From Asterias amurensis (taxonomy: Eukaryota; Echinodermata; Asteroidea; Forcipulatida; Asteriidae), in NCBI RefSeq assembly GCF_032118995.1, contig NC_092652.1, positions 27,921,339-27,985,338 of the forward strand: a stretch of 64,000 nucleotides of DNA, written 5' to 3'. Below the pieces are notes generated by a model. It was not told the origin of the DNA and searched no databases. It saw nothing but the letters and a program-made list of their open reading frames with translations. This document shows positions 47,201 through 57,549 of this stretch, in pieces (within the stretch, counting starts at the first letter, position 1; each line of letters begins with the position of its first letter). The translations under genes were made by a program, and so were the position numbers.

Positions 47201-50200
47201 GATAACTGGTTTTGTATCAAGAAGGTATTTTAATAGCCTCCCGAGGTAGCAAACTTAAAGTAGCAGCTTGCTAACAGGTTAAATACAGACATACAGACTT
47301 TAACCATGTAGCGATAAGGTGAGCAGCAGATTACCCATCTTAAACTTGGTTCGAAAGCACAAAGGCTGTTAATTTACATTCAATAAATCTTTTACACTCT
47401 TTTCATTGTTTATGTGCTCCCCCCAGTGAAGCCCTGTAGTTTATACAGTAAGTGGTGTTGATGGTTGTGCTATTTTACCATGTATTGTAGTGTAGTATAC
47501 AACATTTTTGCCAACTCTGACGTTAACAAAACCGGTTGAAAAAGTAGTGATTATGGTAATTGGATGATTATTTGAAAAGTGGTAGCTATATTGGTTGATC
47601 ATTTTGAAATTACATAATCATAGCCTCCGTAGAAATACTTCTTGTAGAAAAAAAAGAATTCTCATACACCCAACCAGAAATGTGTGTGTATGTGAAAGTA
47701 TTCCAGTATCAAGTGATTAAAGGGTGTTGGTTTGAAAGTAACACCCATCATTAATTTGGTTGACACAGCTGCTCTAAAGAAGACCAGAGCTCGTAGTCTC
47801 TCCCTCCCAAACATCGAGGATCACCTGTGCTTCAGTAGCAGTATGTCCAGCCACTCTGGAACAACAACCTTAGGTGATGGAAGTGGTGGCCTCTCCCACT
47901 CCATGCCGTCCTCATCCCTGCAAAACTTCCTTAAGCCAAGACGCCCAGGTGGTAACTCTGACCAGTATGATATCGACAACATTGTCATCCCCTACTCGAT
48001 GCTGGCATCGACAAGGGTGGAGAAGTTGGAGTACAAGGAGATCATGACACCAAAGTGGAGAAGACTGAGTGAAGGAGAGAAGCTTGCTGCTTGTTTGAAT
48101 CATCACCTTCAGGAACAACAACAGCTCATTCAGGTTAGTGCCATATTTATTTCATTAACCCTATTTCCCTAGGATTTTTTGCTAAAAACATACCAAATCC
48201 GCCAAAATCAATCAAATGAGAGACAGTAAATATGCAACTGTATTCAATATAATTGCATGATCCATCATAATCAAGCAAAGCATTTTTTTCATAAGCACTA
48301 AGGTCCGGCAAGTTTTTTTTAACCGATATAACGAAAATTCAATACCAGGAATACTCGATATATCAAGTTTTCCTCGGTCAGGATTCAGGATGATGATGAA
48401 TCTTACTTTAAAAAAAAACAGTTTTCACAAAATTCCAAAGACCGGGTTTAGATTTATCGCTTTTCGGCTTGATCCTTCGTGCTTCAAATTGCCCCGCCTT
48501 GCTCCGTTTTTGTATTCATTTTTTCCCCCTACCAACGAAGAAAAGGTGTGATTTCATTGCCACTTCTGCTCGCTAGGTGAAGAGAACTTCCCTCCCCGCA
48601 TGACACCATGAGGCATGCTCCGGTTTCTGGTAGTTTGTTTACTCACAAAGGTACTATTATGCTGCTAGAACACAAACTTCACAATTCTCCTTTTACAGCA
48701 TACCTTCTACACTGTTAATGCACAGTCTTGCTCCATTGTGTTTTATTGCTTGTTGTATAAGGAGATGCGGGGCTGGAACCAGATAAAAAAGGGACAAGTA
48801 TTCGATGGCAATCGTCAGTTTACGCGATCAATGGGACATTATTTTCCGTATTTGTTTCCGCTGAAGGGTTGCATGCTAAGTTTTCGCTAGTGCTTGTCGA
48901 ATAGTGAAACTTTGGTATTCGGTAACCGCTGGCCAACTATCCAAAATTAACCGGATATTCAAATAGTTTTTTTCTGCCGACAGAGGGCGCTATAAAAAAG
49001 AAATTAAACAAAAATTAAAAATATTTTTCTTGCCGCTAGAGGGCGCTGTTCGTTTGTGAATGAGATCTTATGGGCGGATTGATATTAGTTTTAGACAGTG
49101 TCACTCGGTTCATTCATAAAAATAACCGGATCTAATTTAAAGATGGCGATTTGCTAATTCTTTTGATCGTGATTGACTCTGCGTGAAGGAAAACTTCCGT
49201 AATCTTTGAACAGTTACGTCAGAAATGTCATTGTTTTAACTCTTCACGGAGGTGAGCATAGTTAAATACTTAATTTATGCTGTTTTATGCTGTCTTAATA
49301 GAAGTTTCTTAAGGATTCAGACAAAACATTCCTATCAGTTTTCGCCCGACGTTTGCGGATATTCGGATCTTATAGAATATACGGTTACTTGGTTGTAATT
49401 ACAGGATTATCCGGTTTATAAAAAGGTATACATGTATGCGCCCATTGCGGATATCCGGTTAAGAAAAAAAGGCATTCGTGGTTATGGATAGGAAAACCTA
49501 TTCGCCATTAACCGGGTATTCGAATTATTCGCCCAGGCCTAGTTTTCGCCCTACCTTGATATGATATCGAAATTTTTAGGCACTTTCATCTTCATTAGAG
49601 CTTTCCAGACTGTTGCTTGCTACATGTATGGTGCTGTGGTGTTTCCGGTAGCATATCCACGCGTTCACTCTCGCTATGTTCCTTGGAAGTAGAAGATTTT
49701 ACGCCACCACAGCTGGGACTTCATGTAGCGTGTGTAGTCAATTGCCTTTGGAGGTGCAGAGATGGTCTTTTTCTCGAGGCATCGAGTGCCATCATCGACG
49801 ATCTTTCGCTGCATGGAGTGCTCCGAGGGTCTTTCCACCCTTGAAGTGCTGAAGACAGAAGAAGAAACCCTCTGCTGTCCTTCCAAGCAGCAACAGTCAA
49901 TTGACCATTCTGGCTTGAGAAGGAGCCCTGAGGATTGCTGCTCATTCTCTTAACCCTCTCACTGTGGGAAGTCTTTGGGCAGGCCTCTGCTGTTGCCTTT
50001 GATGGCCCCTGTCAGGTATGTCTTCTTTCTGAGGAGAGTTCCTGCCAAGGAGATGGAGGTATAGCTTGTCAGTAACAAGTGGTGGTGGGAGTTGAGATGG
50101 AAATTTGCTGTCTCCATCGTGATGTCCAACATCTTGGCAGGCTTTTGAACATGGGGTTTGTAGCAGATTTTGCAATCGCGTACCCCTTGAATCCGGCATG

Positions 50201-53200
50201 AATTTGCTTCAGGGGCATGACAAACTTGAGGACGCTAGCCTCAAATCCCCTGTATTAATGGATCACCCCTTAATCAATGGTCAGTTCCCGATCAGGCACA
50301 TACTTCTTCAGGCACTGCTTACGGACCTTGTCTCACACCGGCTGCACATAGAACAAGGAGTTAACCCTGGACGATATCGAAAATTTTGACTGGCGATATA
50401 TCGTCAGGTAAGTATCGCCGATATGACGATATATCGTGAAGATTTTTGAAAATTGAAAGTACCCTTCAAAAGGGGACAACAATGGCACAATCGCACGCTA
50501 AAAACAGTTTTACTGCAAGGGCGAAGACAAGACAAACAAAACATGACTGTTGTGTTAAAAAAAAAAAAAAAATGGACTGCGTAAATTAGATAAATTTTAT
50601 TCAAACCGCTTTGATGAAAATTACTGAATTAACATTACATCCATATTCCATGAAACAGAAAACGTAATATTTTTTTGTTTTACATCACTGGCTTTGAAGC
50701 AATTAATTCATATTTGTACCTCAATCGATTGGAGTGTTGCGATCTCTAAAAACCCATGGAGGAAAAACCTGGTGCCGCTATTTTTATTCCAATGCGTTCA
50801 CAATCATCACTATACATGTGCATGGATATTCACAGTCGATTCGCTGGTGTTGGTCAACTCACCGTCAACACGATCGATGCTATTTTATATAGCTGTATGG
50901 CCAAAACAGTTCCAAATGCAGGGAAGCGCCCTCTGTTGTCCATGATGTACAATACAAGCTCTGTGAAGAAGCAAGATGGCGGCCGACGGCTTTTGCCGCC
51001 TCAAGATAATTTTTTTCACGATAAAAAACCCTCATTTTATTACCGAAATGTAACCAAAACTAGTAAAAATTCTCTTTTGGCTAATACTTTACATTTCTAT
51101 GACTCTTTTGAGGATTTTAAATATATTACTGTAGGTTTTGATGGTGAGTTTACGGCACCTAGCGAGTTGACATTGATTTGACGGCAAGTAGTTGGACCCG
51201 TATTTTCAGTGTGTCCGACATGGTCCTACATTTCCAGACGACAACGTGGTGATTTCTGGTCAAGGGAATTTCCCCTACAGCTTTGCACCCACGCGTGGGC
51301 ACGAAAACACTCGGTTCATTCATCCCCTAATAATAACTTATAAGAATAACCGTGGGATGGAGGTGATGGATACTGCAACGTGGTGATTTCTGGCCAAGGG
51401 AAATTCCCCTACAGGTTTGGACCCACGCTTGGCCACGGCAGCACTCAGTTCATGCATCCCCTAATAATAAAGTACAATAATAACAGTGGGATCGAGGTGA
51501 TAGATACTGCTCCGGGTATTCACACAGCACATAAACGGTTCAAGAACGTTAGTCATGCTTCAGCGCTACAAAGAGAGACCACCATGTCTAGATTATAGAT
51601 ATGATGATGTTTACAAGGTATACGTTCAGCCACAACTTTCATTCGAAGTCGTAAAAGACGGCATCAGCCCTAACAAATCTTATTTACCTGTGAGATTGTA
51701 AGAAATCCGTGGGATACTCGATATTTTGAAAGATATCGTCTATGAAAAAAAATATCGTTTTGAGACGATATTTCGATAAATTCAAAACCAACATCGATAT
51801 TGGCGATATTGTTTTCAATATCGTATCGTGACGATATTATCGTCATATCGTCCAGGCTTACAAGGAGTGCTTCAGTTTACAGTGTAGTAGCAGTGAGCTT
51901 TGTCTTTGATGAGGGAGGGGTTCTTGCTGGCATCATTACACATCAGAAACTGGCTGATACAGTCAAAATGGTTGCGGGTCATTGTGGATGCGATGAGGGA
52001 GTTTCTAAGGCAGGGATGTGTGGACCAGTTATCTTTGTAGTTCGCCACTTTCACAAGTCCCATCGACAGGTGAATGTCGAGCCAGGCTCTATTTTCAGCA
52101 AGAGAGGTCAGCCGAACTTGTCTGTCGGCCAGTTTCACGTTGGTCCCCGATCACAAAATTTTTAGCTACTTTTAGTGACCACTCTGTTGAACTTTGTGTA
52201 CTGACTCCATTTGTGAAAACTTGTTTTTAGGTGCACCGACAATAGTCTTTAACAAGTCCAACACACTCGTTCTAGTCTTGGTGCCAGTCTTTCTCATTTA
52301 GATTTGTCATATATTTTTTTTCTACTAGAGGAAGCAATCATAGGGCCAATGATTTTCCGCGATCGCGGAAAACGGACGGAATTCACGGAATCTAAAAAAA
52401 AACACTTAAAAAGCATCAGAAGTCAGACCATTAAAAAGTATGAGATGGTAACCATGGTTCATTCTGTTCTACTTTATTGCAATTTCCATCCAGTACACAC
52501 ACGTTGTTAACATGGTTAAGCGGAGGGCAATAATCGCAGCACAATTAAAAAAATGTTTTCGACCAAATTGCATTTTTCTTCCCCCCCCCCTTTACCAACA
52601 TTAATAAAGAAACTAACATCTATTGTATGACATTGCAGTACCCGCTGCCAAAAAATAGGATTTGAACTGCCTCTAGCTACCAGGCAATCTAAGTAATCTT
52701 GTTGGTTGTGGGTCGAATCCCACAGGAGTAATATGCCTGTGATATTTTTTTACAGGACTCGGCAGAGATGCAACTTTTCCCGACTTAAATCGGAAAACCT
52801 GACTTTTCTTATTTTTACCCCCAAAATCGGATAAAAAATGTCAGATCAACTCGCCATTAACTCGCTTGTGTCAGTCATCGCCGTAAACTCTCAAACACGC
52901 AGATATGGCAGGCGTAAATAAGTTTTAGTCTTGACCCAAGACGGCACCGATCAATTTACATGTAGCACAGTACATAATACATCATGCAGTACCGATCAAT
53001 GACGACTTGGGTCAAGACTATTCGAAATGCAGAAAAGCGCCCTCTGTTGTCGTGTTGTACAAGCCTGTGAAAATGCAAGATGGCGGCCGACTGCTCTGCA
53101 GAGAGATAATTTTTTTCACGAGAAAGAAAAAACAATTTGTACACCGAAATGTTACATAAAACTTATGAAACTTCTTCTATGCCTCTTTTGTGGGTTTTAA

Positions 53201-54729
53201 AAAGACAAATTGGTGGAGTTGACGGTGAGTTGACGGCACCAAGCGAGTTGACGAGTTAACGTCAAGGAAGTATTTAGGTAGGACCCTACCAGCCTACATA
53301 ATATCTGTACATGTATTTTTACCTCCGCGCTATTTCCAAGTGTGCGTTGCTGACCGAACATTTTTATTGCAAATAAGTTTTTTATACAACCGATCTTCAA
53401 ATCATAAACCCATGGCTGTTGATGAAAATAAGTGTTATTAAGGGCAGAAATTAGCGGGTAAGATCGTCCAATTTTTTTAATAATTTTTTTACGTTTTGAA
53501 TTTTTTTTGCATTAATGTTACAATTGGGCTAGTGAAACTTTTTTTGTGCGACCCAAAGTTTGTTTAACCCCTAAACTAGTAAAATTTTCAGACTCCGTAT
53601 GTTCACCTCCGGCGACCGCAACAAATCAGTCCAGGTTTGTCCCTATTTCTGGCTGCTAGGTTGGGGTGGTTTACTGCGATAAGTGTCCAAAACGTCACCA
53701 CAAAATTTTTCAGATTTTTTTTTCAACAACTGATTGCATCTCTGACTCAGGAAAGTACTGTGTATACAGTGCTAACACACAACGACGTATGGGTAAAAAC
53801 CAAAATTAAAATACTTTACTTTACTGTGTTCCAGAAGCATGAATATGTGTAGTTGTACAGTAGTTCCAAATTGTGATTGAATGCGTTGTGTTTTTTCAAA
53901 CAACAATCAAAATGTTGACGCAACAAAATTATCATTTCACAGTATAATTTTAGGTTTTTAATTTATTGTTTTGTAGAAGTTGGTGGAAAAGGAAGAGGAA
54001 CTCCTGGAAGAAGAGGAAGGAGAGGAGAATTTGTCAGATACGGAGATTGCTGAGCGCCACGCAAAATGTGAGATCACTGAGCGTCAGAAATACATGACAA
54101 TTTTGGCCAATCAGACCCATACACAGCACCGTCGAGGGGCACGTCGATCCCGCAACAATAGTCAGGGTGGAACACCAGAACCCTACTCTCCTGATGCTAA
54201 TCTGTTTGAGCAAAGCCAGCCTTCCAGTGTGAACTCATCTAACGCCCCATCCCCGCTTACCACTCAGGATGCGTTGAGCCCTAGTGGTGCCCCCTCATTG
54301 AGTAGCAGTAGCGCCACCCATCGCATGAGAACTAGTTCATGGGAGAAACGTAGATCATCCAGCGCTAGTGACACCAATCTAGAGAACTCAATGGTAGGCA
54401 GCTTTGAAGAGCTTGGCTATGTGGAGAACCCTTGGCCCCACAGGAAATTCCCCCTGGAAGAGTTTGATATTGCAGAGTTGGGTTCGGTGCAAGAGGTTTC
54501 AGAAGAAAAAGAGAAGGACAATTCCACAACAGAGGGCGTTGCTGAGTTAACCAAGAATGCAGTGAACAACATCAAACTAGAGAGTGGATCTTCAAGAAAC
54601 AGCCCTCTGGAGATGCTGGATGAGTCATCAGGTCCAGAGGAGATAGATGACCCCAATGACCCTGAATGGACGGTGGTGTCTCCGGACAAACAGCGTAGCT
54701 CAATAGTCTTACGATTAGCAAAAAGGTGA
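38268..54729 (+). CDS. KANSL1: KANSL1 orthologue, NSL complex scaffold (seven coding exons, 1221 aa)
   Basis: Coding exons 38313-39622, 40333-41165, 43165-43255, 44706-44854, 45403-45567, 47769-48133 and 53977-54729 sum to 3666 nt, an open frame with GT-AG introns. The protein begins [11 protein letters not shown], as in vertebrate KANSL1, fixing the start at 38313 (38268-38312 is 5'UTR). Landmarks: coiled-coil-like region (about 257-310), the conserved block [26 protein letters not shown] (from about 444), an ARTRP WDR5-binding motif (631-635), a basic stretch from exons 3-5, and the PEHE domain (about 917-1135) opening with [10 protein letters not shown] and closing with WPHRKFPL. In other animals KANSL1 scaffolds the NSL complex, binding WDR5 and, through PEHE, the acetyltransferase KAT8 (MOF), which acetylates histone H4 at active promoters. 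The human protein is 1105 aa, so this one is slightly longer. At least one upstream non-coding exon is implied. Confidence 0.93.
38313..39622 (+). CDS. KANSL1: KANSL1 coding exon 1
   Basis: The acceptor TCTTTAG ends at 38267; ATG at 38313; donor GTAAGT at 39623, phase 2. It holds the conserved N-terminus, a low-complexity Ser/Thr-rich linker, the coiled-coil-like region and the acidic [14 protein letters not shown] segment, which is also conserved in human (SSSGGESD). Confidence 0.92.
39725..40118. repeat. Intronic repeats, including an uninterrupted TTAA site
   Basis: 39725-39830 is the CCTTGGTGCCCTTT repeat. 39862-40118 is a repeat with AGCAGCGCTATGAAAT termini, present in reverse at 43828-44495. 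The TTAA at 39909-39912 is the empty counterpart of the MITE insertion at 44040. Confidence 0.8.
40333..41165 (+). CDS. KANSL1: KANSL1 coding exon 2
   Basis: Acceptor GTTTGCAG, donor GTAAAT, from phase 2 to phase 1. It encodes the DLEYRIRQQ block, a long variable Ser/Pro-rich stretch, the ARTRP motif, a cysteine cluster ([13 protein letters not shown]) and [12 protein letters not shown], which aligns with human LDSCVHPVLAFP. Confidence 0.93.
41215..41395. repeat. Intronic long hairpin
   Basis: Arms AATGAATGTTTATGAGTGCA / TGCACAAATGAAAAACATTC and GCAAATATGTTCATGAGTTG / GAATGAACATATTTGC flank AATGAGGCGGAGCCGTG. A non-coding inverted-repeat element. Confidence 0.75.
41505..41905 (+). repeat. 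Two-copy tandem duplication, about 196-bp unit
   Basis: GCTGCGTTACCAAAGACACG, AGCAGTGATGTTTTTT, GGTACTTTTCGGATGGAAC and GACAATCCTCCAATCAAATG occur twice in the same order, about 195 bp apart. Confidence 0.88.
42434..42582. repeat. Hairpin MITE with perfect 34-bp arms
   Basis: 42434-42467 (GTGCGTTTTGGCGACCCCAA...) is the exact reverse complement of 42549-42582. The loop also contains CGGTTACC/GATAACCG partial pairing. Confidence 0.9.
43165..43255 (+). CDS. KANSL1: KANSL1 coding exon 3
   Basis: 91 nt, acceptor CTTGTAG, donor GTAAGT. It encodes [18 protein letters not shown], matching the human DVPTSLHFQSMLKSQWQ block. Confidence 0.92.
43828..44495. repeat. Intronic repeat (reverse of 39862-40118) split by a MITE
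   Basis: GCGCTGCTAGCCCTAAGCAC, GGCATGCTAACCTTCCGGTG and TTCTGCTAACCTGTGAAAT mirror 39862-40118. The copy is interrupted at TTAA by 44040-44426. Confidence 0.85.
44040..44426. repeat. TTAA MITE, family B reference copy
   Basis: TTAA at 44040-44043 and 44423-44426; termini AAAGGCAGTGGACACTA and TAGTGTCCACAGCCTTT. The central stem is GAGACCTCAAGTTC/GAACTTGAGGTCTC-like. The paralogous site at 39909 has a single TTAA. Confidence 0.95.
44706..44854 (+). CDS. KANSL1: KANSL1 coding exon 4
   Basis: 149 nt, acceptor TTACCCAG, donor GTAAGT. Very basic, Lys/Arg-rich ([14 protein letters not shown]). Frame and position in the gene support it; sequence conservation here is weaker. Confidence 0.88.
45115..45302 (+). 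repeat. Array related to 34250-34560
   Basis: Starts GGTTCTCCACAGGGTTAAAT and GTCCGGGCGCAA, then TTCCTGCACTATC and ATTGCGCACACTATTCC units. Confidence 0.75.
45403..45567 (+). CDS. KANSL1: KANSL1 coding exon 5
   Basis: 165 nt, acceptor TTTCAAAAG, donor GTATGT, phase 1 at both ends. Basic, containing [14 protein letters not shown] and [12 protein letters not shown]. Confidence 0.88.
46199..46542 (-). pseudogene. THAP-domain exon with a frameshift, antisense in a KANSL1 intron
   Basis: From ATG at 46542 the reverse strand encodes [20 protein letters not shown], then [17 protein letters not shown]. In the +1 frame it continues [10 protein letters not shown] and AVPTIFL, ending at a donor GGTAAGT (46198). 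This is the THAP C2CH zinc-binding module: C-x4-C, the later C-x2-H and the C-terminal AVPTIF box. The switch of frame just before CSEH breaks it. THAP domains bind DNA and occur in cellular factors and in P-element-like transposases. Which class this belongs to cannot be told. A sequencing error instead of true inactivation is possible. No further exons were identified. Confidence 0.75.
46905..47010 (+). repeat. Possible tRNA-derived repeat
   Basis: GACCGAGTAATCAAGCGCATG resembles a class II tRNA A-box region, and GTTGGTTCAAGGTC a B box. Arms are too diverged for a tRNA gene. Confidence 0.4.
47769..48133 (+). CDS. KANSL1: KANSL1 coding exon 6 (start of PEHE)
   Basis: 365 nt, acceptor TTGACACAG, donor GTTAGT, ending in phase 0. 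It encodes [15 protein letters not shown], then [12 protein letters not shown] and [17 protein letters not shown], the hallmark start of the PEHE domain, nearly as in human. Confidence 0.95.
48888..49541. mobile_element. hAT-like MITE, copy 2, with perfect 8-bp TSD
   Basis: Reverse-oriented relative of 33364-34006, with ends TAGTGCTTGTCGAATAG and ATTCGCCCAGGCCTA. It is flanked by GTTTTCGC at 48880-48887 and 49542-49549. Confidence 0.9.
49590..52150 (-). pseudogene. Dead piggyBac-type transposase gene, split by an insertion
   Basis: The N-terminal part (52138-51869) still reads [33 protein letters not shown] and [16 protein letters not shown], typical of the DDE_Tnp_1_7 (piggyBac/PGBD) core. 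The C-terminal part (50361-49590) reads PDRELTID with a stop where EAMI is expected, then [20 protein letters not shown], and near the end AIDYTRYM and WWRKIF. Several stops and frameshifts show it is inactive. A 1.5-kb hAT-like element at 50362-51860 separates the parts. The remnant may be part of an old element that could have mobilised TTAA MITEs; that link is inference only. Confidence 0.8.
50362..51860. mobile_element. hAT-like element with 8-bp TSD nested in the piggyBac remnant
   Basis: Begins TAACCCTGGACGATATCG and ends CGTCATATCGTCCAGGCTTA. It is flanked by CAAGGAGT at 50354-50361 and 51861-51868. Subterminal ACGATATATCG-type palindromes occur at both ends. Its interior includes a block shared with 52861-53270 (GCCCTCTGTTGT, GCAAGATGGCGGCCGAC) and a direct duplication around GTGGTGATTTCTGG (51248, 51379). 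There is no transposase frame. Confidence 0.88.
52151..52629. other. Intronic sequence, no feature recognised
   Basis: Possible 5' continuation of the piggyBac remnant on the - strand, but too decayed to support. A short palindrome CCGCGATCGCGG lies near 52357. Confidence 0.4.
52630..52760 (+). repeat. tRNA-related dispersed repeat, copy 2
   Basis: GCAGTACCCGCTGCCAAAAA, CAGGCAATCTAAGTAATC and GGGTCGAATCCCAC match the repeat at 12140-12290 in order. Confidence 0.5.
52861..53270. repeat. Dispersed repeat related to the inside of the 50.4-kb element
   Basis: AGCGCCCTCTGTTGTCGTG, GCAAGATGGCGGCCGACTGC, AGATAATTTTTTTCACGA and GTTGACGGCACCAAGCGAGT correspond to 50930-51175. Each copy carries a YY1-like AAGATGGCGGC. 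Confidence 0.75.
53977..54729 (+). CDS. KANSL1: KANSL1 last coding exon (rest of PEHE and C-terminus)
   Basis: Acceptor TTTTGTAG, stop TGA at 54727-54729. An acidic Glu run is followed by [18 protein letters not shown], matching human LSDAAFAALHAKCEEMER, and by [15 protein letters not shown] near the end of PEHE. The last 90 residues are acidic and variable. Confidence 0.95.
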   Translation, partial: KLVEKEEELLEEEEGEENLSDTEIAERHAKCEITERQKYMTILANQTHTQHRRGARRSRNNSQGGTPEPYSPDANLFEQSQPSSVNSSNAPSPLTTQDALSPSGAPSLSSSSATHRMRTSSWEKRRSSSASDTNLENSMVGSFEELGYVENPWPHRKFPLEEFDIAELGSVQEVSEEKEKDNSTTEGVAELTKNAVNNIKLESGSSRNSPLEMLDESSGPEEIDDPNDPEWTVVSPDKQRSSIVLRLAKR

Positions 54730-57188
54730 GGGTTGCTCATGAGGAATTTGCACTCAGGTAGTTCCTCTCTACTACAACAAAAATTACCCTCTACACCTGC
54801 CATTGTATGGTTTACTATTGTTTGATACATCAAATGTTTCCCGAGCATTCTACAAGTCTGTGTTTTGAAAGAAGACACTTGCAAAAAATAAAAAAATAAA
54901 AATAAAAATGTATTGACTAAAAATTAAATAAGCCAGATGTTGATTACATAAAATAAAAAAAAGTAAAAATAAAAAAAAGACTCAAGGCTCAAGTTCAAAC
55001 AAAACTTTTTTCTTGCTTTGTTGAAATACTGTTCTAATTAGACTTTGAAATTGAAATTTATCAAACCATTTTTGTTCACCGTCAGTGCCCTTTAATCCTT
55101 TACTCTGTTGAAAAGTGTATTACTTCACGCTAGATTTGTTCCTATGCATTAGTGAAACTTAAAAACAATTTATGTAGTGGTAACCTTTAGCTCAATGGGG
55201 GCAGTAATTTCAACTGAAAAATCACATCATTTGAAAGCAACCGGTAGGAGGGTTGATAATGCATACTGATTCATACGTAGAACACAAATGGACCCGGCCC
55301 ACTTGCCCTCCCAGCCTTACTTTTGTTACACTGATAGAACTGGGAGATGTACGAGATGGCTGTTGATCATGAAAGTCTGTTTGTATGTCATTCAGCAATT
55401 CACTTCAATACTGGGTGTGTGTTTGTATGTACATGTAGTCCTTTTTATGGCATCCTCTACAGTCGATTGTGAGGAGAGGGGAAATCAGTGCTTAATTAAC
55501 CTTGTGTAAAAACTCTAGATTTACTTCATATGTCATGGTTTGCATGCAAGGTTGTGGCTTGGTACAATACTGCATTTGTTATGGTTTGCTTGCAAGGTTG
55601 TGGCTTGGTACAATACTGCATATATGTCATGGTTTGCATGCATGGTTGATTTAATATCGATTGCTGCAGCAGGTGCTGTACTTCTCAACTAAGTAGAAAC
55701 TATTTCATGAGGAAGTGATCTTTGTTTTCCATAAATTATGACAAAGGATCCTGTTGGCAACTTCTTTCCATAAGTTTTCCATTAGAAAATTGGTCATATA
55801 GCTCCAAATTATAGCTAAACAAGAAGACATTCGTAAAATTGATATCTGCTGAACTATTATGAAGGTTGGCATTGAAATTCGTTTATGTACAATCCATTCA
55901 GTCTTATAAAAATGTGTTGTAAAAAAAAACCTGTTACATCATGACTTGGTCAAGTTGATTTTTGCTGGACACTTGCCAACAGTACAGTGGATATTTTGAG
56001 CACTGCAAGGAACTTATATGAAAGGAGAGATGCAACATTCATGTGATGGTTGATTCTAACTACTTTAAGAAAAGGGTAGCTTGTTCAGAAACCTGTAGCC
56101 TCTCCAAAACGAAGTGTCTACATGTGAATAGAGTAAGGAATCTTGCTCAATGGTGAGTGAATAGAGTAAGGAATCCTGCTCCATGGTTAGTGACTGTATA
56201 TTTGTGATGGGCTTTTTTCCAGTCTCTAAATTAACCTTTCTTCTTAGTAAGTACACATTTTTTATGAAGACAAAACCGTTTGCAGCAACGCAGTTCTATT
56301 GCACTGCAGATAGATGACATGTAGTAAGTCAAACCAATTGTGCATCTTACCCAATCAGCATAAAGTCTTGTGTGGACCAGCTACTGCACTAACATATAGC
56401 CCTTAACAAGCGGTATTGTCTGCACTGAATCCATCAATAATTAGACAATATTCATTTGTAAACATGACTGTCTGATTATGCAGTTCTGTTTTTTCATCTA
56501 TTTGATTGTTTTTAGCTCGATGTTTGAGTCTTGGATTAACCGAAGGGAAACAAAAAGACAACAAAAACCATTCCCTCACCCCATTTTGATAAACATGTGA
56601 TGTAAAGCAAGATTGTTACAAATTGACATTAGTCTGTGGGTTTAGCATTGTGCAGCTGTTTTTTTTTATAAACAATACAACAAAAAATATCTAAAACTAT
56701 TATATAACATTTCTAAAATGACTATTAAAGCAATTCCACTTGTTTGGTTTTCGGATCAATTTTTTTACCACCTGCACACAGTATATTTGTTAAATAATAT
56801 ATCTATGTTTGGTACCATTGTCGGTTTTTACTGTACCGTTTTGGTATGATATTGTGACTTATAAAAGGTTATACAAGGATGTCTTGTGATACTAGTTTTT
56901 GTCAGTTAATATTTAGTCCACATTTTTATTGACCGTGTAAGGGCATGTGTGATTGTGAAAGTGTTGCAAAACAGATAAAGCAAACTTATTTGGTATCGGT
57001 GTTCTCATTATTATTTGGCCATTGATTCAAGAAAACAACATACATGCATTCAAACTAAGGTATAACTGTCATTGCGCTTTAGAATGTGCCCTTGTGCGGT
57101 AAAAACTACTCTTAAAATTGTCAACTAGGTTACTGATCAGCATGAGTTTGTAGTCAACCAGAGGTCAAAGTCACAGAATAATCCTAAC
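54730..57188 (+). other. Probable KANSL1 3'UTR and downstream flank
   Basis: No coding sequence. AATAAA motifs cluster at about 54890-54970 within an A-rich tract, and a direct repeat ATGGTTTGC.TGCAAGGTTG is present three times at 55530-55650. The true polyadenylation site cannot be fixed from sequence alone. Confidence 0.45.
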
Positions 57189-57549
57189 TTAAAGGATTTG
57201 GGTACTTTTTCAAAATGTCCATAGATTTACATTAAACTTACAGGGTTTGAAGATTATGATAGTGGAAAGCTTCCCTTCAAATCTTACTTACTGAGGTGCT
57301 GTAGTTTTTGAGAAATGAGTAAGACAATGTCATGAAAATCCGTTTGTAAATGATTAAAATAATTTTCGTCTCATAAGACGAAAATTATTTTCATGACATT
57401 GTTTTACTCATTTTCCAAAAACTACAGCACCTCAGCACGTAGTATTTTCAGGGAAGCTTTCTACTGTCATTATCTTCAAACTGTGTAAGTTTAGTGTAAA
57501 TCTGTGGACATTGTGTTTTTTGTCCTACAAAAGTTACACTGACCCTTCA
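57189..57549. repeat. Long-hairpin TTAA MITE, family C
   Basis: Starts TTAAAGGATTTGGGTAC. Its two halves are inverted (CATGAAAATCCG..., GACGAAAATTATTTTCATGA; CTGAGGTGCTGTAGTTTTTG / AAAAACTACAGCACCTCAG). The right end runs directly into the next MITE at a mutated site, TTCA. Confidence 0.85.
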
